Below the pieces are notes generated by a model. The model ran no database searches. It saw only the letters and a program-made list of their open reading frames with translations, and was not told the origin of the DNA. From assembly GCA_029821455.1 (NCBI GenBank), contig JALGTI010000215.1, positions 1-5,858 of the forward strand: 5,858 nucleotides of DNA. The letters run 5' to 3'. Below, in pieces: positions 1 through 5,858 of the stretch. Made by a program: the position numbers and the translations under genes. Source of the stretch: Candidatus Zipacnadia bacterium. GTDB taxonomy: Bacteria > Armatimonadota > Zipacnadia > Zipacnadales > Zipacnadaceae. Position 1 is the stretch's first letter, and the number at the start of each line of letters is the position of its first letter.

Positions 1-42
1 GAGGCCAACCAAGAGACCATGCCAGAGCGCTGAGGCAAACAT
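1..42 (-). CDS. Possible start of a leftward gene, cut by the window edge
   Basis: An ATG at 42-40 on the minus strand opens a frame that stays open for 14 codons to the window edge and reads MFASALWHGLLVGL, a mostly hydrophobic start that could be a signal peptide or membrane segment. It lies just downstream of a strong leftward promoter (77-105), which is the main reason to list it. Against it: no Shine-Dalgarno is visible, a GC-only inverted repeat sits directly upstream, and 14 codons are too few for any family call. A second ATG in another frame at 20-18 (MVSWLA) is an alternative start. I do not recognise the product. Confidence 0.25.
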   Translation of the reverse strand, partial: MFASALWHGLLVGL

Positions 43-43
43 G

Positions 44-59
44 CGCGCGCAGGCGCGCG
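44..59. repeat. GC-only inverted repeat (7-bp arms)
   Basis: CGCGCGC (44-50) and GCGCGCG (53-59) are perfect reverse complements separated by AG. As RNA the inner pairs would open to give a usable loop. It falls in the presumed 5' leader of the leftward transcript, between the promoter and the ATG at 42, so it could affect translation or act as a protein site. No T-run follows on either strand, so it is not a terminator. Alternating CG runs pair with themselves easily, so chance is possible. Confidence 0.35.
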
Positions 60-76
60 AGTTAGGTAGAACGTGG

Positions 77-105
77 AATATATACGTTAGCGGCAGCCTT
101 GTCAA
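77..105 (-). promoter_or_regulatory. Sigma-70-type promoter pointing left (TTGACA-17-TATATT)
   Basis: On the minus strand TTGACA occupies 105-100 and TATATT occupies 82-77, with exactly 17 bases between. The -35 box is a perfect consensus, the -10 box differs from TATAAT at one position, and the spacing is the consensus optimum. Transcription would start near position 70 and run out of the window, away from the isomerase, so this 275-bp stretch probably separates divergent units. No equally good promoter was found facing the isomerase. The match is direct from sequence; promoter activity is inference. Confidence 0.5.
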
Positions 106-261
106 GCGCTAAAGCACAATAAGAAGAAGGAGCAGACCCCAGACAGTACGCGACGACATCTTCAATGCAGTCCAATACAAGGTGAGAGATTGAGTTGTGG
201 CGAAGGTCACCACAGCGCTAACGCAGAAGCTTGTTGTCACAGTTTACGGACTTTAATCAAC

Positions 262-267
262 AAGGAG
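262..267 (+). promoter_or_regulatory. Ribosome binding site fixing the isomerase GTG start
   Basis: AAGGAG lies eight bases before the GTG at 276-278, near-ideal spacing. This favours GTG 276 over the upstream in-frame TTG codons at 231-236 and over the later ATG at 291. Translation from here gives MRPWIMFTKHLEGW, which fits the start of this isomerase family. Confidence 0.65.
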
Positions 268-275
268 TGACCATT

Positions 276-1172
276 GTGAGACCCTGGATAATGTTCACCA
301 AGCACCTGGAGGGCTGGGACCTGGGGCAGATCATAGACGGCCTGAAGCAAGGCGGTGTGGAGGGTGCGGACCTCTGCGTCCGGCCCGGCCCGGATATCCC
401 GTCAATCCTGAGAATGCGAAGACTGAACTACCTGCGGCTGCCAAACGCTTCGCAGACGAGGGCCTCTGCATCCCCCTTATCACTACACCTGGGGAATTCG
501 TGAGTACGGATGTGGACTACGCCGAGCCGCTGTTTGAGGCCTGCGCCGAGGCCGGCGTGAAGCTGGTTAAACTGGGCTACTGGTACATGGAAGAAGCCGC
601 TGTTTGAGGCCTGCGCCGAGGCCGGCGTGAAGCTGGTTAAACTGGGCTACTGGTACATGGAAGAAGCCGGCTACTGGGCGACCATTGATAAGTGCCGCAA
701 GGAGCTTGAGGGCTTCGCCAAACTGGCTGAAAAGACCGGTGTTAAGCCCATCGTTCATAACCACTCAGGCAGCACCATGGGCCTGAACTCGTCGTCGGTG
801 ATGAACATCATCAAGGGCTTTGACCCAGAGCTGGTGGGAGTGTTCACCGATGTGGGCCACCTGACAATCGTCGGCGAGCCGTATCCGATGGCCTTCGATA
901 TAGTCAAGGAGTATATGGCCGCGGTGGCGTTCAAAGACCTTGTCAAGCAGAAGGTTATCCGGGACGGCACCGCCACATGGAGCATTGACGTCGTGCCAAT
1001 GGGTCTGGGCTTTGGCGACTTCCCGACCGTTATGAAGCTGCTGAAGGATATGAGCTTTGACGGGCCAATTAGCTTCCACTGTGAATACTCGCGCCTGTCT
1101 GCCGAATCCGTCATCAATCAATTGAGCATTGATACGCGTTTCATCCAGGATGTCCTGGATAGCTTGGAGTAA
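276..1172 (+). pseudogene. Sugar phosphate isomerase/epimerase (xylose isomerase-like TIM barrel), doubly frame-disrupted
   Basis: The family comprises cytoplasmic metal-dependent TIM-barrel enzymes that isomerise or epimerise sugars or inositol derivatives (IolE/xylose isomerase-like); the substrate here is unknown. Three frame segments cover the protein. Frame one runs from GTG 276 to about 400 (MRPWIMFTKHLEGWD). The protein then continues one base back, from GTC 401, as VNPENAKTELPAAAKRFADE up to TGA 605-607. After the 70-bp duplication it resumes in the first frame and ends at TAA 1170-1172. Removing one duplicate copy and restoring one base near 398-401 gives 828 nt, or 275 residues, a normal length. 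In that reconstruction likely metal or active-site residues are present: HNH (138-140), D169 and H171 in FTDVGH, and H245/E247 in FHCEY. As written, translation from 276 stops at TGA 501-503, before the duplication, so the two changes do not rescue each other. Genuine gene decay or an assembly error would both explain this. The family call is confident, the substrate is not. Confidence 0.85.
525..669. repeat. Exact 70-bp tandem duplication inside the isomerase gene
   Basis: Positions 525-599 and 595-669 are identical over 75 bases at a period of 70, so the copies share the 5-bp motif AGCCG (525-529, 595-599, 665-669). Identity stops at 524/594 on the left and 600/670 on the right. Each copy encodes LFEACAEAGVKLVKLGYWYM, in different frames because 70 is not a multiple of three. 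The single-copy ancestor would have had AGCCG at both ends of the 70-bp unit, the arrangement expected for slippage between short direct repeats. Perfect identity means it is very recent or an assembly artefact. Confidence 0.97.
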
Positions 1173-1204
1173 CGCCACAGTGTGAGCTCTCTAACAACGG
1201 AGAT

Positions 1205-1209
1205 GGAGG
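1205..1209 (+). promoter_or_regulatory. Ribosome binding site of the mttB-like remnant
   Basis: GGAGG lies eight bases before ATG 1218-1220, and the purine-rich run extends upstream (GGAGATGGAGG, 1199-1209). The site is 32 bases past the isomerase stop, so the two genes were probably cotranscribed. It marks the original start of the now broken gene better than the GTG at 1247 does. Confidence 0.5.
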
Positions 1210-1217
1210 CCACCAAA

Positions 1218-1492
1218 ATGCGGGTGAATGTTCAGGCCAAGCCGGGGTGACCTCGCCAATCACCGGCGCCGGCACTATCGCTCTAGGGCTGGCCGAGAGC
1301 CTCAGCGGCTTGGTGATGGCTCAGCAGAAGGCTGCCGGGCACCCGATTATTAGCGGCGGGGGTACGATGGGCGAGCGGGTCAAGGACCGCGTCACCGAGA
1401 TCCTCAAGACCCACGAACCGATGCCGATCCCTGACGATCAGATGGCGGAGATAAGGAAGATCGTCGCGGCAGCCGATGCTGCACACGCTTGA
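1218..1492 (+). pseudogene. Gutted MttB-family (trimethylamine methyltransferase-like) gene remnant
   Basis: MttB-superfamily proteins move a methyl group from a methylated or quaternary amine to a corrinoid protein and are usually about 480-500 residues. Here about 275 nt remain. ATG 1218 with a good ribosome site gives MRVNVQAKPG and then TGA 1248-1250. In a different frame, from GTG 1247, follows TSPITGAGTIALGLAESLSG and on to HPIISGG, resembling the central block with the usual (S/A)P(L/V)T..GA.AL..AE.L.GLV.AQ pattern. This runs directly into GERVKDRVTEILKTHEPMPI and a helical tail ending at TGA 1490-1492, resembling the family C-terminus. The N-terminal region and a long stretch before the C-terminus, which should include the active-site pocket, are missing. 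I infer at least two internal deletions. The alternative is a genuine 81-residue protein from GTG 1247, which I find less likely because that GTG has no ribosome site. Family recognition is from pattern memory, without an alignment. Confidence 0.55.
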
Positions 1493-1515
1493 GCCACGAT
1501 GATCCTGATTCGAAA

Positions 1516-3303
1516 CTAGTAGCTGATGACAGCAGTCGCCTGCCCGCATGGCATCGTCACATAGAGCCAGCGGGCATTATGCTGCTCGCGGATGATATAG
1601 GCAGCAGACTGGCCGTTTATCTGGACTGATTTCAGTGCGCCTTCGGGCGCGAGAAGCTGGATAATACACCCGCTCTCATAATCCGTCTGCGTGCGAACGG
1701 TGATCGTGCCTTCGTCAACAGTCACCTGCTCAATGGCCGATGCGCTGCGGGCATGCCACCACAGACACATCTGGTCATTGGCAAGGTGCAGCGGATTCGT
1801 CCCCAGCTCTTCCATATAGGCCAGATCATCCTCAACCGCCGGGCGCGCCGCCGTATAGCGGGCCAGAGCGCCCGGGTGATAGAACATATTCATTGTTAGG
1901 TTCCAGAACTTGGCCAGCTCTATCGCGCGGTGCGAATATGTGGGGTCCAGAACATCCTCCTCGCGGTGATATCCAACTTCGTAGGCTGTCATCGGCAGAC
2001 CAACAAGATCTATGCGCTGGTTGCCCCGGGTCCAGTCATCGTAGTAGTGAATGGGGTAGGCGGTTCCCGTGCCAAAGCTGAGTCTGTTGGTGGGATTCCT
2101 GCGCGGGCCGGGGCGGCCGCCCCGGGTGTTCTCGCCTCGGAGGCCAAGTTCAGCCAGCCAGCGCGCCGGCTCGGCCCACCCTGACCACTCACTGCGACCC
2201 AGCAGGCACACCACCGGCATTTCACCATAGGCCTCAAGGTGCACGTTCAACTGCGGCTCGATATCCTCTTTAGTGAACAAGCGAGGGTCTTCGCGCCCCT
2301 CGAAGCAGAACTGAATGCCGACCTCACAATCCAGCGCTTTGAGCTTATGGAAGTGCCCCACCGGCATAGCCTGATTGCAGGGCGGCACCTGCTGGATGTT
2401 GATGTGGTAGGGCAGGCCCAGGTCGCGCATAAACTCGGCCTCAGCGAGGTAGCTTTCATCCCAACTGTTGGCGTCGCCTCCCCAATGGAAGACTGCGTCA
2501 GGAATAGAGCCGTCCGGATGCGGCGGCAACTGGTACAGGAAGACCCCGCCATGTTGGGCGATAATCTGCCGCAGCAGGAACATCAGCACATCGGCGTAGG
2601 GTAGGTCGCCAGGCCAAGGCGAGACTGCAATCCCGTCCCTGGCTCTGTAGACCCCATCGCCGTCATAATCATCCTCGACAATGGGGCGGCCCTGGTGCAT
2701 GGCCCAGACACACTGCGCCAGATCGAAGGCCCAATAGGAGACAGCGCCCTGGCCGGCTGTGCTATAAACGACCGCCGGCCTGCCTAGATTTCGCCAGAAG
2801 ATTGAGTAAAGGCGGGCAACCTCCTCATAGCCGGGGGCCGAAATGCACTGCATCGGCGCAAGCACAGGAATGGCACAATCGCCGACATCTCTGGGCAACA
2901 ACGGGTGTGTCCAGTCCTCATGAACTAGGCGAATACAGGACGAAGGCGTGAATTCGTCCTCTGGCTGTGGGAGGGTCTCCTCGACTGATATGCCAAGTGC
3001 CTTGGCAATATCAACAGTGGCAAAGCAGAGTAGCAACCCGCCGCTTTCCGCCCAGCCGGTCAAAGTCTCGACCTGTGGCTGGGTCAGATAACCGGCCGGC
3101 AGCGGAGGCAGCAGCAGAACCGAAAACTCGGCCAGCTTCTCAGCGTTCAGGTCAGCCTGACTGACCTCCATGTAAGGCAGGCCCATCCGCGAGAGGATTT
3201 CTTCATAATAGACTGGCCAGTAGTTGCGCTGTTGGTCATTCGCCTGCTGGCGCAGAGCGTCGTCATAAAACAATGCAGCTTTGAATTCCGGCATCAGTCG
3301 CAC
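1516..3303 (-). CDS. Two-domain protein: amidotransferase/ThuA-like N-terminus plus NodB-like deacetylase-fold middle
   Basis: 595 residues, no signal peptide, so probably cytoplasmic unless exported another way. Residues about 7-255 look like a flavodoxin/class I amidotransferase-type fold of the sort found in ThuA-like proteins and beta-galactosidase trimerisation domains: FKAALFYDD, then FSVLLLPPLPAGYLT, VETLTGWAESGGLLLCFATV, and WAFDLAQCVW. Residues about 265-515 look like a polysaccharide-deacetylase (NodB) barrel: DAVFHWGGDANSW with D277 at the usual first-aspartate position, YHINIQ, EVGIQFCFEG (327-336), and MNMFYHPGAL (471-480). The usual HxxxH-type metal motif appears replaced by Q331-F-C, so canonical deacetylation is doubtful. 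About 520-595 resembles a small beta domain. Residues 388-405 form an Arg/Gly/Pro-rich stretch. The start is GTG 3303 behind AGGA (spacing six); ATG 3294-3292, three codons in, behind AGGTG, is nearly as good. It is last in a likely three-gene operon, 72 bp after its neighbour. Coding status is solid; the domain calls are tentative. Confidence 0.8.
   Translation of the reverse strand: MRLMPEFKAALFYDDALRQQANDQQRNYWPVYYEEILSRMGLPYMEVSQADLNAEKLAEFSVLLLPPLPAGYLTQPQVETLTGWAESGGLLLCFATVDIAKALGISVEETLPQPEDEFTPSSCIRLVHEDWTHPLLPRDVGDCAIPVLAPMQCISAPGYEEVARLYSIFWRNLGRPAVVYSTAGQGAVSYWAFDLAQCVWAMHQGRPIVEDDYDGDGVYRARDGIAVSPWPGDLPYADVLMFLLRQIIAQHGGVFLYQLPPHPDGSIPDAVFHWGGDANSWDESYLAEAEFMRDLGLPYHINIQQVPPCNQAMPVGHFHKLKALDCEVGIQFCFEGREDPRLFTKEDIEPQLNVHLEAYGEMPVVCLLGRSEWSGWAEPARWLAELGLRGENTRGGRPGPRRNPTNRLSFGTGTAYPIHYYDDWTRGNQRIDLVGLPMTAYEVGYHREEDVLDPTYSHRAIELAKFWNLTMNMFYHPGALARYTAARPAVEDDLAYMEELGTNPLHLANDQMCLWWHARSASAIEQVTVDEGTITVRTQTDYESGCIIQLLAPEGALKSVQINGQSAAYIIREQHNARWLYVTMPCGQATAVISY
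2108..2125. repeat. Perfect 18-bp GC-only palindrome within a coding region
   Basis: CCGGGGCGGCCGCCCCGG is its own reverse complement over all 18 bases and contains only G and C. It encodes the core of the RGGRPGP stretch (about residues 394-400) of the deacetylase-like protein, so codon composition for Gly, Arg and Pro may explain it. It has no T-run and lies mid-gene, which argues against a terminator. Confidence 0.9.
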
Positions 3304-3375
3304 CTGCTTTCCTGGTATTAGCGGCGGTCATTCGTCGCTGGCTCATCGCAGCCCTGCAGGCCTCCGTAATGAGCA

Positions 3376-5052
3376 TTATCCGTCCACATGCACCTCCATA
3401 ACTTCCATTACCGGCATAGGCTCCGCTGCTTTATGCTTTTCCAGGAGCATAACACGGAGCTCATTGTCACCTCGGAAGGGAGGGCAATCTGCCAACGGGA
3501 TTTCGAAGCGTAAGCCAGGCCGCCACGTGAATCTCTCATCCACCTTTTCACCCTCTGGCTGATACTCGATATCGAACTTGCCTGCGGGGATCTCCTGCCC
3601 GTTCAGTTCTACCGCGAACTTGTCCTGTGGGGTTGCGTTGTAGATGCGGAACCGCAGTATGCCTGTGAGGGCCTCGCCGTTGCGGCCATCAGCCATCCGG
3701 AAGTAGTATATCTGGCGCTTGCCCACTGCGTTGGCGCCGAAGGTGAGCTGCTGAAAGCGAGGACCGTCGGTGTAATAGGCACCGAGCGCTGCATAGAGAT
3801 AATTGCGGGGGCCGGACAGTGCGCGTTTGTGGTCGGAGAGGATCGCGAGGGCCTCTGTGTAGAACTCCTGGCGCTCGGGCGGCCAGTTGTAGATGTTGAA
3901 TGTGGAGAGGCCGTCGGCGCCCCAGGTTAAGTAGTTGTGGGCGACAGCGCGGAACTTGGCCAGAGAATCCATATAGATGTATTGTGATTTCTCGTTGGCA
4001 ACATCAATCCATATCTGTGGACCTGGATACACAAGGCAGTTAGTGCCCTCTGTTGCTACCACAAACTCCTCAACGCGCAGGCTCATATCGGTCTCATTGA
4101 ACTCCATGGGGGCCAGATAATCGGCGTACCCTTCCCGCGCCCAAGTCTCGATGTCGCAGCCGATGTTGAGGCACTCATCTACGGATGAGGCGACCCTGTG
4201 ACCGAGGATGAGGCGCTCACATCCCCGCTCTGCGGCCACTTCATCGAGCATGACACGTACTTCTCGTACGAAGTCAGTCAGGTAGCCGAGGTACTCGCGC
4301 TGCTTGCTGGCAGGAAAATGCCGGCCAAAGCGCATCCAATTCAGCTCAAGGCCGTCAATCTCGTAGTTCGTAACCATCTCACGGAGGATCTGCAGCCGAT
4401 GCGCCTGCACCTCGGGGATTGAGTAGTTCAGCGTCGCGTCGAGGGTGCCCGGCTTTAACCTGCGTATGGCCGCAAAGCGACCGCCCTCCCAGGTGTTGCA
4501 CCACTCGGGGTGGTCCTTGATAAACTGTGAGAGCAGGCCTCCCGTGAAGCTGATGGCGTCCTGGTTTTCAATCGCCTCGTCCCACTGAACGCCGTGGTGG
4601 GCGTCGCTCATGCGCATTCCGCCGAGTACCAATGCACCGACCTTGTGACCTTCGTCAACAGCCATGTGCAGAATGTCTGTGCCCTGGGCGAACAGCTCCT
4701 GGATTTGCCTGTAGCGAGGGAGCTTATTAGCGTGTTGCTCGGGGAAGCGAGAGCCGAAGATCTCAGCGGTGGGGAGGTCTTTGACGAAGACGATATCAGG
4801 ATTGGCCACGTCCGCCACAAAGACGCCCGCGCCGGCGGCGAAGGCACGCTGGAGCCAGTCGCGGAGTGTTTCCTGGACTTTCCCAAGTTCTGGCGGGTAC
4901 AGAGCATCTGCGCAGTCCTGGTTGAAAACCAGAGGGCGACCGCGCATACGATTATCCGCACGCTTTTCCTGATTTGCGGACCACACATTGGCTGGCAGCA
5001 GTATTGTGCAGACAATGCATGCAGATAGCCGCACCAATTCGTAGCGACTCAC
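3376..5052 (-). CDS. Exported TIM-barrel glycoside hydrolase-like protein (GHL10/family 10-like) with C-terminal beta domain
   Basis: 558 residues, probably secreted or periplasmic. The N-terminus has a basic start (R3, R8), a hydrophobic core (SACIVCTILLP, 10-20) and a plausible signal peptidase I site around residues 24-26 (VWSA). No lipobox is evident. Residues about 40-405 read as an eight-stranded barrel: AGVFVADV (75-82), GTDILHMAVDEGHKVGALV (124-142), YEIDGLELNWMRF (230-242), LILGHRVASS (281-290), DYLAPMEFNE (311-320), and GADGLSTFNIYNW (378-390). The DGLELNWMRF block is typical of uncharacterised GHL-type barrels from environmental bacteria. E236, E317 and E320 are candidate catalytic acids, but that is inference. 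Residues about 415-558 look like a beta-sandwich (ILRFRIYNATPQDKFAVELN), perhaps for carbohydrate binding. GTG 5052 is chosen because AGGGAG (5068-5063) precedes it by ten bases and it retains the whole signal peptide. It lies between the M28 and deacetylase-like genes on the same strand. The substrate is unknown. Confidence 0.85.
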   Translation of the reverse strand: MSRYELVRLSACIVCTILLPANVWSANQEKRADNRMRGRPLVFNQDCADALYPPELGKVQETLRDWLQRAFAAGAGVFVADVANPDIVFVKDLPTAEIFGSRFPEQHANKLPRYRQIQELFAQGTDILHMAVDEGHKVGALVLGGMRMSDAHHGVQWDEAIENQDAISFTGGLLSQFIKDHPEWCNTWEGGRFAAIRRLKPGTLDATLNYSIPEVQAHRLQILREMVTNYEIDGLELNWMRFGRHFPASKQREYLGYLTDFVREVRVMLDEVAAERGCERLILGHRVASSVDECLNIGCDIETWAREGYADYLAPMEFNETDMSLRVEEFVVATEGTNCLVYPGPQIWIDVANEKSQYIYMDSLAKFRAVAHNYLTWGADGLSTFNIYNWPPERQEFYTEALAILSDHKRALSGPRNYLYAALGAYYTDGPRFQQLTFGANAVGKRQIYYFRMADGRNGEALTGILRFRIYNATPQDKFAVELNGQEIPAGKFDIEYQPEGEKVDERFTWRPGLRFEIPLADCPPFRGDNELRVMLLEKHKAAEPMPVMEVMEVHVDG

Positions 5053-5152
5053 GTGGGATCAGCTCCCTGCGCTCAATACTGGCGGACAAAAGCATTCTCT
5101 TAGCAGTGTCTGGCAGTTACCAATCACCTGGTCGCTAAGCCGCTACCCGTGC
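5053..5152 (-). promoter_or_regulatory. Short intergenic leader with ribosome site before the TIM-barrel gene
   Basis: These 100 bp separate the M28 stop (TGA 5155-5153) from GTG 5052. The only clear signal is AGGGAG on the minus strand at 5068-5063. I see no hairpin followed by a T-run and no convincing -35/-10 pair, so readthrough from the peptidase gene is the simplest view. A weak TTGGTA with a poor -10 box 17 bases on is not enough to call a promoter. Confidence 0.4.
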
Positions 5153-5858
5153 TCAGTTGCGGGCACCAGGCAACTGCCCGCCGGGGAGATTGCACATCGT
5201 CTCTGCCCATTTGCGTATCTGCTGACCTTGACTCTGAGGTATCTCCCGCGCGAAGGGTATCTCTCCTTGTATCAGATCCGCCGCGATGGCGCCCGCGGCC
5301 TGCGCAGTAGCTTCCAGTTGTGCTGGAGACAATGCCACCGGAGTGTCGTTGTTGCTGTGGTGGCAAATCCGCCCTCCAGCAGGGTTTCGGCGGTGGAATG
5401 TCACGGTGGGAATGCCTGCTATGTTGAATGGGAAAGCATCGAAGTATGGCGAGGGCTTCCCCTCAACCTGCGCGATATAGTCGCTGGCCGCAAGCATATT
5501 CTCCAGGTACTGCTCCAGCGATTGCGGGCCGACATAGTAGGCGTAGTTCTGCCCCAGCCACGTTGCAACGCTGTCTATGTTGATGCCGAACTGAATATCT
5601 ATAATATTCTCAGCGTTCCACACATAGTACCGCGTGCCCTCGGAAAGCTGCTCCTCGGCGCCAGCAGCTATGAAGCGCAGCGTCCTCTCGCCTCGGCTGT
5701 TGGCCAGAGCGCGGGCCATCTCTATCAGACACCCGATACCCGATGCGTCATCTTCAGCCCCCAGTCCCACCGCGACGCTGTCAAGATGCGCCGTGAGCAC
5801 GATTACCTCATCACTGGTGCCCACAAGCTCGGCTATGACATTCTGCGAGGTGCCCGGC
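5153..5858 (-). CDS. M28-family zinc metallopeptidase (aminopeptidase-like), 5' end outside the window
   Basis: The frame is open to the window edge. The GTG at 5824 is not the real start, because upstream in-frame codons read PGTSQNVIAEL, the conserved M28 lead-in (NVIAE-L/I-x-G). At least 234 residues are visible. The two-zinc catalytic set is complete, counting from that P: H24 in TAHLDS, the aspartate pair in GAEDDASG (D36/D37), E68 (general base) and E69 in GAEEQ, D95 in INIDS, and H167 in HHSNNDT. These enzymes remove N-terminal residues from peptides or hydrolyse related amide bonds, often outside the cytoplasm; any signal peptide would lie in the missing part. The C-terminus is a helix (AQLEATAQAAGAIAADLI) followed by a polar tail. 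It is probably the upstream gene of the minus-strand operon. The family call is firm; the specificity is unknown. Confidence 0.92.
   Translation of the reverse strand, partial: PGTSQNVIAELVGTSDEVIVLTAHLDSVAVGLGAEDDASGIGCLIEMARALANSRGERTLRFIAAGAEEQLSEGTRYYVWNAENIIDIQFGINIDSVATWLGQNYAYYVGPQSLEQYLENMLAASDYIAQVEGKPSPYFDAFPFNIAGIPTVTFHRRNPAGGRICHHSNNDTPVALSPAQLEATAQAAGAIAADLIQGEIPFAREIPQSQGQQIRKWAETMCNLPGGQLPGARN

Noticed and set aside
1..33. Open frame from the left edge to TGA 31-33 (EANQETMPER), possible end of a rightward gene
   Set aside because: Only ten codons, no recognisable family end, and it conflicts with the strong leftward promoter at 77-105.
125..185. AAGGAG-like run followed by ATG 165 (MQSNTR then stop)
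   Set aside because: The spacing to the ATG is far too long and the peptide has six residues.
196..214. Inverted repeat TGTGG-N9-CCACA upstream of the isomerase, possible operator
   Set aside because: Five-base arms with no extension are expected by chance; nothing else supports a regulator site.
231..257. Possible rightward promoter (TTGTTG with TTTAAT) for the isomerase
   Set aside because: Spacing is 15 and the start point would fall on the ribosome binding site, leaving no usable leader.
1433..1465. Seven-base inverted repeat GACGATC / GATCGTC near the end of the mttB remnant
   Set aside because: The 19-base loop, lack of a T-run and position before the stop codon argue against a terminator.
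1493..1515. Bidirectional terminator between the converging genes
   Set aside because: The 23-bp gap has no stable inverted repeat with flanking T or A runs.
4259..4274. ACTTC-N6-GAAGT inverted repeat inside the TIM-barrel gene
   Set aside because: Short arms within a well-supported coding region; consistent with chance.

Overview
This 5.9 kb window looks like chromosomal DNA from an uncultivated, moderately GC-rich environmental bacterium. The gene types (stand-alone sugar-phosphate isomerase, MttB-family methyltransferase, GHL-type TIM barrel, deacetylase-like protein, M28 peptidase) recall Planctomycetota, Armatimonadota or Verrucomicrobiota. That is inference from gene content only. There is no rRNA, tRNA, CRISPR array or transposase.

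Layout. Positions 1-275 are non-coding except possibly at the extreme left. They hold a near-consensus sigma-70-type promoter pointing left, out of the window, and perhaps the first 14 codons of a gene running off the edge. Positions 276-1492 carry two plus-strand genes, each with a good Shine-Dalgarno, and both broken. The first is a sugar phosphate isomerase/epimerase with a one-base loss near 398-401 and an exact 70-bp tandem duplication. The second appears to be an MttB-family (trimethylamine methyltransferase-like) gene reduced to its first ten codons, a central block and its C-terminus. Positions 1516-5858 carry three intact-looking minus-strand genes. In transcription order they are an M28 metallopeptidase (5' end outside the window), an exported TIM-barrel glycoside-hydrolase-like protein, and a two-domain protein with an amidotransferase/ThuA-like front and a NodB-like deacetylase middle. 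Gaps of 100 and 72 bp with no visible terminator suggest one operon. The two gene sets converge, with only 23 bp between the stop codons at 1492 and 1516.

How they may work together. The minus-strand genes fit processing of glycan- or peptide-containing material, with at least the TIM-barrel protein exported, but no substrate can be read from the sequence. The plus-strand pair would have handled a sugar or polyol and perhaps a methylated amine, and as written neither gene can give its full product. I found no clearly new biological system. The points most worth checking are the double lesion in the isomerase, the gutted methyltransferase, the substituted deacetylase-like motif and the leftward promoter.
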